Source: Leucothrix pacifica
GTDB lineage: Bacteria; Pseudomonadota; Gammaproteobacteria; Thiotrichales; Thiotrichaceae
Assembly (NCBI RefSeq): GCF_003172875.1
Contig: NZ_QGKM01000056.1
Location: 17,783-81,782 of the forward strand
DNA length: 64,000 nt
Direction of reading: 5' to 3'
The position numbers and the translations under genes are program-made. The notes under the pieces are model-generated. The model saw only the letters and a list, made by a program, of their open reading frames with translations. It ran no database searches and was not told where the DNA came from. Of the stretch, positions 1 through 8,424 are shown in pieces. The first letter of the stretch is position 1. Every line of letters begins with the position of its first letter.

Positions 1-300
1 TACGCGATGGGGCTTGGTGTGGAGCGCGATGACCGACGTGCCTTTGAGTGGTATCTGCGTGCCTCGATGAAGGCGCATCCGGGTGCTCAGTCTGGTGTGG
101 GTTGGTATTACGAAGTCGGGCGGGGCGTTGCTAAGGATTTGGTGCGTGCGTATATGTGGTATGTCCTGTCGGCGATAGGTGGTGATCCTGATGCAGCGAT
201 CAGTCAGGAAGAAGTCATCAAGAAAATGACCAAAGAGCAGGTGAGGGAGGCTCAAATTCTGATCGCGGATTACAAAACTCATTTATACCCTTATGACTAA
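1..300 (+). CDS. Sel1-repeat protein, C-terminal fragment
   Basis: The frame is already open at the window edge, so only the last 99 residues are visible and the true start lies upstream; the first internal ATG should not be taken as the start. Two Sel1-like (TPR-type) helical repeats are seen: one ending in GVERDDRRAFEWYLRA and a second containing GWYYEVGRGVAKDLVRAYMW. A lysine/glutamate-rich tail follows (EEVIKKMTKEQ). Sel1 repeats mediate protein-protein contacts in many bacterial envelope and signalling proteins; nothing here identifies the partner. It runs in the opposite direction to the TRAP operon that follows. Confidence 0.75.
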   Translation, partial: YAMGLGVERDDRRAFEWYLRASMKAHPGAQSGVGWYYEVGRGVAKDLVRAYMWYVLSAIGGDPDAAISQEEVIKKMTKEQVREAQILIADYKTHLYPYD

Positions 301-633
301 TTATCCAACCCAAATATTGTCATTTTTGGACACCATACCGTTTATCTGAATCGCAGCTGTACCAAATATATAAACCATAGCAAAAGATATAAATATAACT
401 TTTGAGGTTAATAAATCGTTAAGTCCGATTCCGTAGAATAGTCATCAGCTTCTAGGGGCTAATCGGCAACAAAACAAAATAAGAAGAAAAACAATAATAA
501 GAAATGCTGATGTTTTATGTAATAAACCGATAACACCGGGCAAGATAGCTCGGGTCATCGGATTGTAATTAAGACCTAACACTGCGGGAGGCGATATAAA
601 AATAATAAATGCCTCCTGCAGTTTCTTGGTTTC
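301..633. other. AT-rich intergenic region
   Basis: No open frame with a ribosome binding site was found in these 333 bases. The region is AT-rich on its left side. The only clear structure is a 12-bp inverted repeat at its right end, next to the stop of the TRAP binding-protein gene and listed separately. The convergent genes on either side mean no promoter is needed here. Confidence 0.6.
581..622 (-). terminator. inverted repeat at the 3' end of the TRAP operon
   Basis: The arms ACTGCGGGAGGC and GCCTCCTGCAGT pair over 12 positions with one mismatch and enclose an 18-base AT-only loop. It begins 11 bases past the stop codon of the binding-protein gene in the direction of transcription. A 3'-end stabiliser or terminator is likely; the large loop and the lack of a clean T run after the stem make a classical intrinsic terminator uncertain. 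Confidence 0.45.
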
Positions 634-1704
634 TTAGTTCACATCTGCAGCATACGCTGCATCAACCGCTTTCTCAGCCTTCTCAGCTTCTGATGACAAC
701 AGTGAGAACCACTTTTCACCATCTTTTACGTTCTTCTGGAACCAAGTGTACACCGGTGCAGCTGCTGCTTTAAATGCCGCTTTATCTGCAGGTGTTGGCA
801 CATAAAGATTTCCGCCAGCCTTTTTGAAGTCAGCATAAGCCTGAATGGATTTACGCTTAGGTGACGCAAAAGTCGCCTGCTGTAGCGCGTCAAAACCGTC
901 AACGATAACTTTACGGGTTTCCTCATCCATCTTCATGAAGCTCTCATTGCTCATGTACCACAATGCGCCCATGTAAGCGTGACCGTCTAATGTGACGTTC
1001 TTCAAACCAGCTTCCGGGAATTTCATCCCCATGATGTCAGTGATACCGTTCTTAGAACCTTCAACAACACCGGTCTGGAATGAGGTGAACAGCTCAGGCC
1101 ATGGGATTGGAGTAGGGCTTGCGCCTAGTGCTTTAACCAATTCCTGAGGCAGGTCAGCCACAACGGTACGAATTTTCAGACCTTTCATGTCTTCCGGAGT
1201 CTTAACCACACGCTTCGTGTTGGCAAAGTTTCTCCAGCCACCAGTATTACCAATGGTCATCAGACGAATTTTATCATCAGAATCTTTCAGGATTGCTTTA
1301 CGCATTTCACGTGTGAAGTCACCGCTTAGTACTTCTTCAGCAATACGATCATCACGCAGTATATACGGCAAGTCTAATACCTGAACGTAAGGGTACATGT
1401 TGGCAGCACCACCAGACGTAGAGATATAGATATCAACTGAACCATCTTCAACAGCCTGCAGACATTCCGTACCGTTTGCACAAAGTTGCGTACCGATAAA
1501 TAACTCAACTTCAACTTTGCCATTAGAGCGAGACTCAACGAAATCTTTGAAAACCACTAAGCCATCGTAGTCTTCATCATTTTCGTTTGAGTTAGCAACC
1601 GCACGCAGTTTAAAGTCAGCTGCCTGAACGGAAGCCACACCCGCTCCAAACAACATAGACGCCCCGAGCACACTGGACAATAATAATTTTGTCGATTTCT
1701 TCAT
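634..1704 (-). CDS. TRAP transporter solute-binding protein (DctP type)
   Basis: Periplasmic binding protein that delivers a small acidic solute to the DctQM membrane complex. Residues 1-29 form a signal peptide ending VQA-AD. The mature protein has the DctP family core: GGWRNF near residue 157 and GLKIRT with Arg179, the arginine that in most characterised members forms the salt bridge to the acidic group of the ligand. The 356-residue length is normal. AGGAG lies about 9 bases before the ATG. It is the last gene of the DctQ-DctM-DctP set and sits downstream of an SMO-like monooxygenase operon, so I infer a sulfonated sugar or related sulfonate as ligand. Two cysteines (Cys75 and Cys81) could form a disulfide. 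The family is certain, the ligand is inferred. Confidence 0.9.
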   Translation of the reverse strand: MKKSTKLLLSSVLGASMLFGAGVASVQAADFKLRAVANSNENDEDYDGLVVFKDFVESRSNGKVEVELFIGTQLCANGTECLQAVEDGSVDIYISTSGGAANMYPYVQVLDLPYILRDDRIAEEVLSGDFTREMRKAILKDSDDKIRLMTIGNTGGWRNFANTKRVVKTPEDMKGLKIRTVVADLPQELVKALGASPTPIPWPELFTSFQTGVVEGSKNGITDIMGMKFPEAGLKNVTLDGHAYMGALWYMSNESFMKMDEETRKVIVDGFDALQQATFASPKRKSIQAYADFKKAGGNLYVPTPADKAAFKAAAAPVYTWFQKNVKDGEKWFSLLSSEAEKAEKAVDAAYAADVN

Positions 1705-1742
1705 AATGATTAGCTCCTCTTAAGCTTTTTATAAAAACACAA

Positions 1743-3029
1743 TCAGGCCAGCCCTAACAGTCTAGGAATGGTCATTGATATTGCAGGAATGAAGGTGATT
1801 AAAAAGATCACCAAAATTTCAACAAACAGGAAGGGTAGGATCGCACGCGCAATCGTTTGTACTTTCTCGCCCGAAACACTGGAGGCGACAAACAACACCA
1901 GTCCCATGGGCGGTGTCGCCAAACCCACCGTAAGGTTAACACTCATGATCGTTGCAAAGTGAACCGGATCTACGCCTAATTTAATAAAAATCGGTGCCAG
2001 AATTGGGCCAAGAATAATAATGGCAGGGCCTGCATCTAGAAACATTCCAACAATAAATAACAGAATGTTGATTAGGAACAACAGAATGAGTGCGTTCTCA
2101 CTAAGTGATAATGTCCACTCTGCCATCATTTCAGCTGCGTGAGACAAGCTTACAACTGTCTTAAAGGCGATTGCCGCACCGACCAATAATAAGACGACTG
2201 ACGATGAGATAGCACTTCGTGTAAAGATGTCTGGTAGGTCACGGAAACGCACACTTCTGAGTACGAATAAGCTGATGACCATGGCATAGCCAACCGCAAT
2301 CGCTGATGCCTCTGTGGGTGTAAATACCCCACTCAAAATACCGCCGAGAATGATTACAGGCGTCAGTAACGGGAAGAATGCCTTCCAGGTTGCTGTTACT
2401 TTCTCCCGAGGCGTTGACTTGCGACCAGCGACCGGGAAGTCGTACCGCTTGGCCATCAGCGTTGTCATCCCCATCAGACCTAAGCCGACCAGAATACCCG
2501 GAACTACACCCGCAGCAAATAAAGCCGCTACCGAGATTTCCATGGTGTAGGCATAGATAATCATAATGCCTGACGGTGGAATAATCGGGCCAATGACCGA
2601 GGAGGCGGCAGTGATCGCAGCGGCAAATTTACGGGAGTAGCCATTCTTTTCCATAGCTGGAATCAGCATAGAACCCAGCGCAGAGGTATCAGCCACAGCA
2701 GAGCCCGATAAGCCCGCAAACAACATACTAGATAGAATGTTGACGTGAGCAAGTCCACCCCGTACATGCCCGATCAGTGCCTGTGAGAAGGCAACCAGAC
2801 GCATGGTGATGCCGCCTTGGTTCATCAGCTCACCGGCCAACATAAAGAAGGGGATTGCCATCAACGGGAAGGAGTCGATACCGTTGTAGATGTTGCGAAA
2901 CAGCAAAGGAATGTCGCGATCCATGCCTTCGACATAGAGCATGATGCCGGGGCCGGTCAGCATTGCAAAAAATACCGGCATACCGAGTAGCAGCAGTACT
3001 AAAAAGATAACGAGAAAGAATATTAACAT
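1743..3029 (-). CDS. TRAP transporter large permease (DctM type)
   Basis: Large membrane subunit that carries the ion-coupled transport path of a tripartite ATP-independent periplasmic transporter. The 428 residues are almost entirely hydrophobic helices; family signatures are visible, including FAGLSGSAVADTSALGS near residues 103-120 and IGPIIPPSGIMI near 148-160. The length matches the family (about 425). The start is 4 bases after the DctQ stop codon, with GGAG overlapping that stop, so the two permease subunits are translationally linked. The binding-protein gene follows after 38 bases. Confidence 0.95.
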   Translation of the reverse strand: MLIFFLVIFLVLLLLGMPVFFAMLTGPGIMLYVEGMDRDIPLLFRNIYNGIDSFPLMAIPFFMLAGELMNQGGITMRLVAFSQALIGHVRGGLAHVNILSSMLFAGLSGSAVADTSALGSMLIPAMEKNGYSRKFAAAITAASSVIGPIIPPSGIMIIYAYTMEISVAALFAAGVVPGILVGLGLMGMTTLMAKRYDFPVAGRKSTPREKVTATWKAFFPLLTPVIILGGILSGVFTPTEASAIAVGYAMVISLFVLRSVRFRDLPDIFTRSAISSSVVLLLVGAAIAFKTVVSLSHAAEMMAEWTLSLSENALILLFLINILLFIVGMFLDAGPAIIILGPILAPIFIKLGVDPVHFATIMSVNLTVGLATPPMGLVLFVASSVSGEKVQTIARAILPFLFVEILVIFLITFIPAISMTIPRLLGLA

Positions 3030-3033
3030 GTGA

Positions 3034-3585
3034 TTACTCCGCTACAGTCAATGATGGGCGCGGAGGCTCAGGATAATCATCAGGATCGCCGAAGGTGCGG
3101 CCAATCTCGCGGAGTAGCATTTCTATATTGACTAGCAGCATTGATCCAAAGCAAACGGGCATTGCCAGATAAATCCAGGCACGTGATAAGTGGAATGAAG
3201 CGGCGCGTGTTCTAAAGCCACGTTGGAAAAATTCGATAGCAAGATAGAATAATTGGCACAGCACTACCAGAGCTAGTGCCAGTAAGAAGAGTTTTAACAG
3301 GCGCTGTAGCAAACCGGGTAGCATTTCACCGACCATATCGATTGCGACGAATGATCCCCAACGATAGCCAGAAGCAGCCACCAAGCCCATCATCCAGATC
3401 ATTAATGCACGGGCCACTTCTTCAGGCCACGGTAGTGCGCTATCCAACACATAGCGGTAGAACACCTGCAGCAGAATAGTGCCGACCATTAATGCGACGA
3501 GTACCCATGCAATCGAGCGGCCGAATGCCAGCATGTAAGTGTTAAATGTTTCCAGTAGATGCAAAAACTTGCGCATAGCGGTCAT
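3034..3585 (-). CDS. TRAP transporter small permease (DctQ type)
   Basis: Small membrane subunit of the same TRAP transporter. Four hydrophobic helices are visible in 183 residues, with the family motif WPEEVARALMIWM near residues 53-65 preceding the third helix region. The C-terminal 20 residues are cytoplasmic-looking and proline-rich (PDDYPEPPRPS). A second in-frame ATG three codons in is an alternative start. The 147-base gap separating it from the upstream flavin reductase may carry a weak promoter, but all six genes share direction and probably a regulon. Confidence 0.92.
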   Translation of the reverse strand: MTAMRKFLHLLETFNTYMLAFGRSIAWVLVALMVGTILLQVFYRYVLDSALPWPEEVARALMIWMMGLVAASGYRWGSFVAIDMVGEMLPGLLQRLLKLFLLALALVVLCQLFYLAIEFFQRGFRTRAASFHLSRAWIYLAMPVCFGSMLLVNIEMLLREIGRTFGDPDDYPEPPRPSLTVAE

Positions 3586-3732
3586 TGTATTGAAACCTGT
3601 TCTTGCATTGATCTTCCTCCATTGTCACTGCATGGCCACTAGCGACTAGCTAGTTGTCGATAGCGGCATACAGAGTTTGTGCCTGAACGGATCTGTTGAT
3701 GTAAACCAACAAATCACAGCATCAAGCATGTT

Positions 3733-4212
3733 CTACGCGACGTTTTGCAATTGCACAACACCAAACTGGCTGCGTTCAAAGACGAGTCCACTGCCATCAT
3801 GCCTGCTGAAGTCACGAATATTCGACAATAAAATATCGTGATCACCAGCTTCAATCACCTGATGCAAGTCACAGTCAAACCAGGCGACACACTCAGGAAT
3901 CAACAGACGACCGCTAGGCGCACGCAATGTTTCTACAGCAGCGAAACGTTCTTCCTGCGCTCCACGTGTAAAGTGCATAGCTAATTCGCTTTGCTTAGCC
4001 GACAACACGCTGACGGTATAACCATCACTGTTATGAAAGGCTTCGATACAACCGGAATTTTTCTGAATATTCCAAAGTGCCATCGCCGGATCAAGCGAAA
4101 CCGCATTGAAAGAGGAGCAGGTCATACCGTAGTCCTGTCCCTTATAGTGTGTAGTGATAATGGTAACGCCGGTTGCAAAGCAACCTAAGGCATCACGAAG
4201 CTCCCGACTCAT
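3733..4212 (-). CDS. flavin reductase, SmoA-like
   Basis: Flavin reductase-like FMN-binding split-barrel protein of 159 residues, expected to supply reduced FMN to the monooxygenase encoded two genes upstream. Family features seen are the N-terminal RDALGCFATGVTIIT segment, the TCSSFNAVSLDPA flavin loop, and EAGDHDILLSNI, equivalent to the conserved GDH motif. The start codon overlaps the stop of the aldo-keto reductase gene (ATGA), a mark of translational coupling. In the SMO pathway this role belongs to SmoA; gene order monooxygenase, reductase, flavin reductase is kept here. Orthology to SmoA is inferred from the cluster rather than from a diagnostic residue. Confidence 0.82.
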   Translation of the reverse strand: MSRELRDALGCFATGVTIITTHYKGQDYGMTCSSFNAVSLDPAMALWNIQKNSGCIEAFHNSDGYTVSVLSAKQSELAMHFTRGAQEERFAAVETLRAPSGRLLIPECVAWFDCDLHQVIEAGDHDILLSNIRDFSRHDGSGLVFERSQFGVVQLQNVA

Positions 4213-5111
4213 GCAACCTCCTCACCCATTGCTGCGGTCAATAACTCAAACCAGGTTTGGCGATCAATCTCGACGTCCATGGCTTTTGACAATGTTTTAA
4301 TGCGCTCCAGATTATTAGTACCAACAATCGGTAAAATATTGGAAGGATGAGCCAGCAACCAAGCCACTGCTACGTGATCAATTCCACAGTTCTGCTGATC
4401 AGCAATTCGCTCCATCACAGGTCGTAAACGCTGAGCATCGGCGTCATCACCGAAAATACGGCCACCTGCCAAAGGAGACCATGCCATTGCATTGAGGTTT
4501 AAGGTTTCCAAATGCGCCAGTGAGCCGTCAGTAAACGCATCGCGCTCTAACAAACTCATCTCGATTTGATTGGTCACCAAGGTGTTTTCCATGCGACTTT
4601 GCAGTAACTCCCAATCCCAAGATTTGAAGTTTGATACACCGGCAGCCAAAATTTTTCCTTCATCGATCAAGGCATCCAGTGTTGCACCAGTCGCTGTCGC
4701 ATCCATAAATGGGTCAGGGCGATGAATCAACAATAAATCGAGCACCTCTGTATTCAGATTGCGCAGGCTATTTTCCACCGACATGCGGATATATTCAGGG
4801 CTGGTGTCATAATATTTAACACGTCGCTCCGGATATTTACTGGTAGGAATCGCAATGTCACATTTACTGATCAGCTGCATTTGATCACGCAGACTACTGT
4901 CTTGTGCTAAGGCTTCGCCAAATAGCTTTTCACAGGCATATTCACCATAGATATCGGCATGGTCAAAGGTGGTAATCCCTTGCTCCAGACAGGCGTCAAT
5001 TTTCGCACGTACATGAGAAAGGCTGGTGTTTTCATCATCAGCCAGTCGCCATGCGCCATAAATGAGTCGGCTAAAGGCGGGAAGTGAATTGCTGAGTTGA
5101 ATCATGTCCAT
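4209..5111 (-). CDS. aldo-keto reductase, YdhF/SmoB-like
   Basis: NAD(P)H-dependent aldo-keto reductase of 300 residues, closely resembling E. coli YdhF in motif order. With the chosen start the catalytic tetrad is Asp50, Tyr55 (DHADIYGEY), Lys83 (ISKCDIA) and His130 (LLIHRPDP). The start was set at the ATG that overlaps the upstream stop codon (TAATG); a longer frame of 26 more residues would lie inside the monooxygenase gene and adds non-family sequence. In the SMO pathway the equivalent enzyme SmoB reduces 6-oxo-glucose to glucose after desulfonation of sulfoquinovose. That role is inferred from its position between a SmoC-like and a SmoA-like gene. Confidence 0.85.
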   Translation of the reverse strand: MDMIQLSNSLPAFSRLIYGAWRLADDENTSLSHVRAKIDACLEQGITTFDHADIYGEYACEKLFGEALAQDSSLRDQMQLISKCDIAIPTSKYPERRVKYYDTSPEYIRMSVENSLRNLNTEVLDLLLIHRPDPFMDATATGATLDALIDEGKILAAGVSNFKSWDWELLQSRMENTLVTNQIEMSLLERDAFTDGSLAHLETLNLNAMAWSPLAGGRIFGDDADAQRLRPVMERIADQQNCGIDHVAVAWLLAHPSNILPIVGTNNLERIKTLSKAMDVEIDRQTWFELLTAAMGEEVA

Positions 5112-6268
5112 TATTTTCGTTCTCCAATGCCCAGAGGTGTTGCCGGTGTGGATGCTGGTACACGACCATAGGCCTCCGGCAGTGAGCAAGTTTCTAAGTG
5201 TGGTAAAACCTTTTCGCCAAAGATTTCACATTCGTCTTTGTGTGGGTAACCCGAGAAAATAAAGGCTCGCATTCCCATTTTTTTGTAGCGTTCAATTTTT
5301 GATAACACTTGATCTACGCTGCCCACTAATGCGGCACCGCAGCCAGAACGGGCGCGTCCGACGCCAGTCCATAAATTTGGTTCGGTATAGCCTTCTTCGC
5401 TCGCCGCTTTTCGCTGTTCGGCCTGCAAGGCGACACCCAAGCTTTTGGCATCCAGTGCGCGCTCACGAATCGCAGTCCCTTGATCATCATCCAGTTGTGA
5501 CACTAAATGCTCTGCATATTCTCGCGCTTCAGCCTCGGTGTCACGCACTATCATGTGTACGCGCAAACCATAATCTAGTGTGCGACCATGTGCAGCAGCG
5601 CGTTCGGCAACGGCTTTCATGCGCTCTTCAAGCTTATCTTCGGTCTCAGGCCACATGAGATACACATCACAGAATTGTCCGCAAAGCTCCAAAGCATCCG
5701 GAGAGTAGCCACCAAAATAGAGCAGTGGGCCACCGTTTTGTTGATAGGGACGTACCGGATCGGTATTGAGCCCTTTCAGCTGATAGATCTCGCCCTCATA
5801 GTTAATTTCATCCTGAGTCCATGCCTGACGCAAAATCTCAACCACTTCACGTGAGCGTTGGTAGCGGTAAGGACTTGGTGAGTCTTCACCCGGGAAGTTG
5901 GAGGAGATCACATTGAGTGTCAAACGACCTTTCATAATATGATCAAGCGTTGCAGCAGTGCGTGCCAGCATAACCGGATGCAATTCACCGCAACGAATCG
6001 CGGCTAACAAGTTCATCTGGCTGGTCAGTGGAGCGACCGCTGAAGCGAATGTTAGGGTGTCTTGTCCAACCTGATAGGAGGAGGGGCACAGCATGTTTCT
6101 AAAACCTAAACGATCAGCGGTGAGGGCGATATCACGGGTGTTTTCCCAACTGGAGCGTAAATCGCCGTCGGGAACACCTAACAGACGGAAGTCATCACTA
6201 CATAATGGCGCAAACCAAGAGACTTCGGCTGCTGTTAAGTCTTCACTATAAACAGGTACTACACTCAT
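5111..6268 (-). CDS. FMN-dependent sulfonate monooxygenase, SmoC/SsuD-like
   Basis: Bacterial-luciferase-like two-component monooxygenase that should cleave a C-S bond with FMNH2 and O2, releasing sulfite and an aldehyde. GGAGGA lies 7 bases before the second ATG and only 1 before the first, so the second is taken as the start (385 residues). With that numbering Trp206 (LMW), Arg236 and His238 (GLRVH), Tyr341 and His343 (YPH) occupy the positions I recall for the sulfosugar pocket of Agrobacterium SmoC. The SsuD active-site cysteine is not evident (PSSYQVGQD at that place). The RARSGCGAALVG loop of the family is present. First gene of a coupled operon, divergent from a GntR regulator. The exact substrate is inferred. 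Confidence 0.85.
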   Translation of the reverse strand: MSVVPVYSEDLTAAEVSWFAPLCSDDFRLLGVPDGDLRSSWENTRDIALTADRLGFRNMLCPSSYQVGQDTLTFASAVAPLTSQMNLLAAIRCGELHPVMLARTAATLDHIMKGRLTLNVISSNFPGEDSPSPYRYQRSREVVEILRQAWTQDEINYEGEIYQLKGLNTDPVRPYQQNGGPLLYFGGYSPDALELCGQFCDVYLMWPETEDKLEERMKAVAERAAAHGRTLDYGLRVHMIVRDTEAEAREYAEHLVSQLDDDQGTAIRERALDAKSLGVALQAEQRKAASEEGYTEPNLWTGVGRARSGCGAALVGSVDQVLSKIERYKKMGMRAFIFSGYPHKDECEIFGEKVLPHLETCSLPEAYGRVPASTPATPLGIGERK

Positions 6269-6417
6269 TGACATTTCCTCCGGAGTTGAACCGTTTGTTA
6301 TGTTTTGGATATTAAATCAATTGTGAATGAATTGACAAGATAATTATATGAATAGTATAGGAATTGTTATGAGACTAAGGCATCATAGGCTTTCGTTAGT
6401 GGCCATGAAGACGAAAC
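6269..6417. promoter_or_regulatory. divergent promoter region of the SMO-like operon and gntR
   Basis: About 150 bases separate the divergent monooxygenase and GntR genes. On the plus strand TTGACA (6332-6337) is followed after 15 bases by TAGTAT (6353-6358), a plausible but short-spaced promoter for the regulator. Overlapping it, TTGT and ACAA half-sites at 6321-6338 form a loose inverted repeat that could be an operator. The elements are weak and were assigned by eye. Confidence 0.35.
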
Positions 6418-7137
6418 ATGAGTGCGAATAAAACATCAAACCGACTCCCTTTATACCTGCAAATCAGTGAGTTATTGCATCGAGAAATCGGTGCCGGGCA
6501 CTGGGTGCCGGGAGAACGTCTGCCGACTGAAGCACAGCTGGCGAAAGATCTTGATGTGGCGGTTGGCACTTTGCGCAAAGCGTTGGACTCGCTGGAAAAG
6601 GATGGACTATTAGAACGCCGACAAGGCTCTGGTACTTATGTGAAAATGCCACCGGAAGGAGGCGCGATTTATCAGTTCTTTCGTTTGGAATTACTCAATG
6701 GCGGTGGAATGCCGAATGCCAAAACGCTGTCAGTGACGCGTATGGCAGATCCCTTTGTTGCAAAGCAATTAGGACGGAGTGATCCTGAGCGATTGTTATG
6801 GCGTGTCAGACGCCTGAGAAATTTAAACCAACAACCGATTGCAGCCGAAGAGATCTGGTTTGACGGACGACATGCTGAAGCGTTGTCGGCGGAGGATATG
6901 CATGAGTCTTTATATATGCATTACCGTGAGTCGTTTAACTTTTGGGTGACTCATGTGACTGATGAAATTAGTTGTCAGCAAGCACCAGCATGGGCCAGCG
7001 AATTATTAGGCTTGCCCGAACCATCGGTATTAGGTTGGATCAGCAGGCAAGCTTGGGCGAATAATGGCAAGGTTGAGGAGTTTTCTCAGACTTGGTTTGA
7101 TCCGGTGGTGAGCCGTTATATGGCGCGCTGGTCATGA
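6418..7137 (+). CDS. GntR-family regulator with UTRA domain
   Basis: Transcription regulator of 239 residues. An N-terminal winged helix (residues about 8-75; LPLYLQISELLHREI, then GERLPTEAQLAKDL and LERRQGSGTYV) is typical of the HutC subfamily, and the rest fits a UTRA effector-binding domain (RVRRLRNLNQQPIAAEEIWF, about 118-138). Such proteins usually repress neighbouring catabolic genes and release DNA on binding a pathway sugar or sugar phosphate. It is divergent from the monooxygenase operon and upstream of a MocA-type oxidoreductase, so it probably controls both. The known SMO cluster of Agrobacterium uses a LacI-type regulator as I recall, so this one is different. Confidence 0.88.
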   Translation: MSANKTSNRLPLYLQISELLHREIGAGHWVPGERLPTEAQLAKDLDVAVGTLRKALDSLEKDGLLERRQGSGTYVKMPPEGGAIYQFFRLELLNGGGMPNAKTLSVTRMADPFVAKQLGRSDPERLLWRVRRLRNLNQQPIAAEEIWFDGRHAEALSAEDMHESLYMHYRESFNFWVTHVTDEISCQQAPAWASELLGLPEPSVLGWISRQAWANNGKVEEFSQTWFDPVVSRYMARWS

Positions 7138-7166
7138 GTAGAAAGCTCAGTGATCAATGGATGATC

Positions 7167-7220
7167 AGGTATTCACTTCACTTTCTCTCCGCAGTGTTAG
7201 CGGGTACGGAGTGAATACCT
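7167..7220. repeat. perfect 11-bp inverted repeat between gntR and the MocA gene
   Basis: AGGTATTCACT at 7167-7177 and AGTGAATACCT at 7210-7220 are exact reverse complements separated by 32 bases. A nested pair, CTCCG and CGGAG, lies inside. There is no T run after the stem, so it is not a textbook terminator. It sits 76 bases before the oxidoreductase start and could be an operator pair or an mRNA structure. Confidence 0.5.
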
Positions 7221-7296
7221 AATTATCCAAGTGACAATGGATTGTGACTGGGTCGATTGAAGATAGCTTTAAACACACACTTAGGAAGAAATCATA

Positions 7297-8424
7297 ATGA
7301 GTAAGACATTACGTTACGGCATTCTTGGCTGCGGCATGATGGGCAAGGAACACATTCGCAATATTGCTTTAATCGACGGTGCGAGTGTGACCGCTGTGGC
7401 AGACCCTGATGGGGCGATGCAGACTGAGAATCAGGCAATGCTGCCGGAGGCGCGGTTTTGTCATGATTTAGATGAGTTACTATCGGTAGACGACTTTGAT
7501 GCTTTGTTGATTGCCAGTCCCAATTATCAACATGCAGAGCAGTTGTTGACGGTTTTTGAACGAACGCAATTACCGATTCTGGTAGAGAAACCTATTTGCA
7601 CCACGATTGAAGATGTGGCTCGTGTTCGGGAAGCTGCTGCAGCGCATCCGGCCCCCATCTGGGTAGCGATGGAGTACCGTTATATGCCAGCGATTACGCA
7701 GTTTGTGAAACAGGTGCGTGATGGTGATATCGGGCCATTACAGATGGCAACGATATGTGAGCATCGCTTCCCGTTTCTGGAAAAAGTGGGTGACTGGAAT
7801 CGCTTTAACCGCAACTCCGGCGGCACCTTGGTGGAAAAATGCTGCCATTTCTTTGATCTGATGCGTTTGCTGACGCAAGACGAAGCCGTGCGTGTGATGG
7901 CCTCGGGGGCGGCTGATCATAATCATCAGGACGAGACTTATGAGGGTGAAACACCGGATATTATTGATAACGCTTTTGTCATCGTAGACTTTGCCTCTGG
8001 CAAACGTGCCATGCTGGAACTGAATATGTTTGCGGAAGGTTCGCGTTTCCAGGAGCGCATTACCGCGATTGGGCCAAAAGCTAAATTGGAATGCTTGCTA
8101 CCTGGGCCAGGACGTTTTTGGCCTGAAGAAACCTTAGGACCAGCGCCTGTCTCTCAGGTGATTGTTAGTCCTCGTGAGCCGAAAGGGCCGATTGAGTCTG
8201 AGATTCCGGTAGATCCCACAATATTGGAAGCTGGGGATCATAACGGATCGACTTACTATCAGCATGTTGGATTTTATAAGGCAGTGACTGAAGGTGCTGA
8301 GGTTGAAGTGACGGTTGAAGATGGGCTTAAAGCAGTGGTCATTGGTATGGCGGCGCAGGAGTCTATTCGTTCGGGTAGGGCGGTTGAGATTGTTGATGGT
8401 GGTTTTGGCTTTAATGCGGTTTGA
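7297..8424 (+). CDS. Gfo/Idh/MocA-family oxidoreductase
   Basis: NAD(P)-dependent sugar or polyol dehydrogenase-like protein of 375 residues. The N-terminal Rossmann fold has GILGCGMMGKEH (residues about 8-19), and the family EKP motif is seen as LVEKPICTT near residue 95. The C-terminal alpha/beta substrate domain contains GGTLVEKCCHFFDLMR, with the usual G-G-x-x-x-x-x-x-x-H-x-x-D pattern that carries the catalytic His and Asp. AGGAAG precedes the ATG. Placement behind the GntR regulator suggests it works on the same sugar as the monooxygenase operon, perhaps oxidising a sugar or a by-product; the substrate cannot be read from sequence. Confidence 0.85.
   Translation: MSKTLRYGILGCGMMGKEHIRNIALIDGASVTAVADPDGAMQTENQAMLPEARFCHDLDELLSVDDFDALLIASPNYQHAEQLLTVFERTQLPILVEKPICTTIEDVARVREAAAAHPAPIWVAMEYRYMPAITQFVKQVRDGDIGPLQMATICEHRFPFLEKVGDWNRFNRNSGGTLVEKCCHFFDLMRLLTQDEAVRVMASGAADHNHQDETYEGETPDIIDNAFVIVDFASGKRAMLELNMFAEGSRFQERITAIGPKAKLECLLPGPGRFWPEETLGPAPVSQVIVSPREPKGPIESEIPVDPTILEAGDHNGSTYYQHVGFYKAVTEGAEVEVTVEDGLKAVVIGMAAQESIRSGRAVEIVDGGFGFNAV

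Noticed and set aside
634..6268. Simple alkanesulfonate (Ssu) locus
   Set aside because: An Ssu locus would carry ssuEADCB with an ABC transporter; here the SsuD cysteine is not evident and a YdhF-type aldo-keto reductase is coupled to the monooxygenase, which fits the SMO pathway better. It is not fully excluded.
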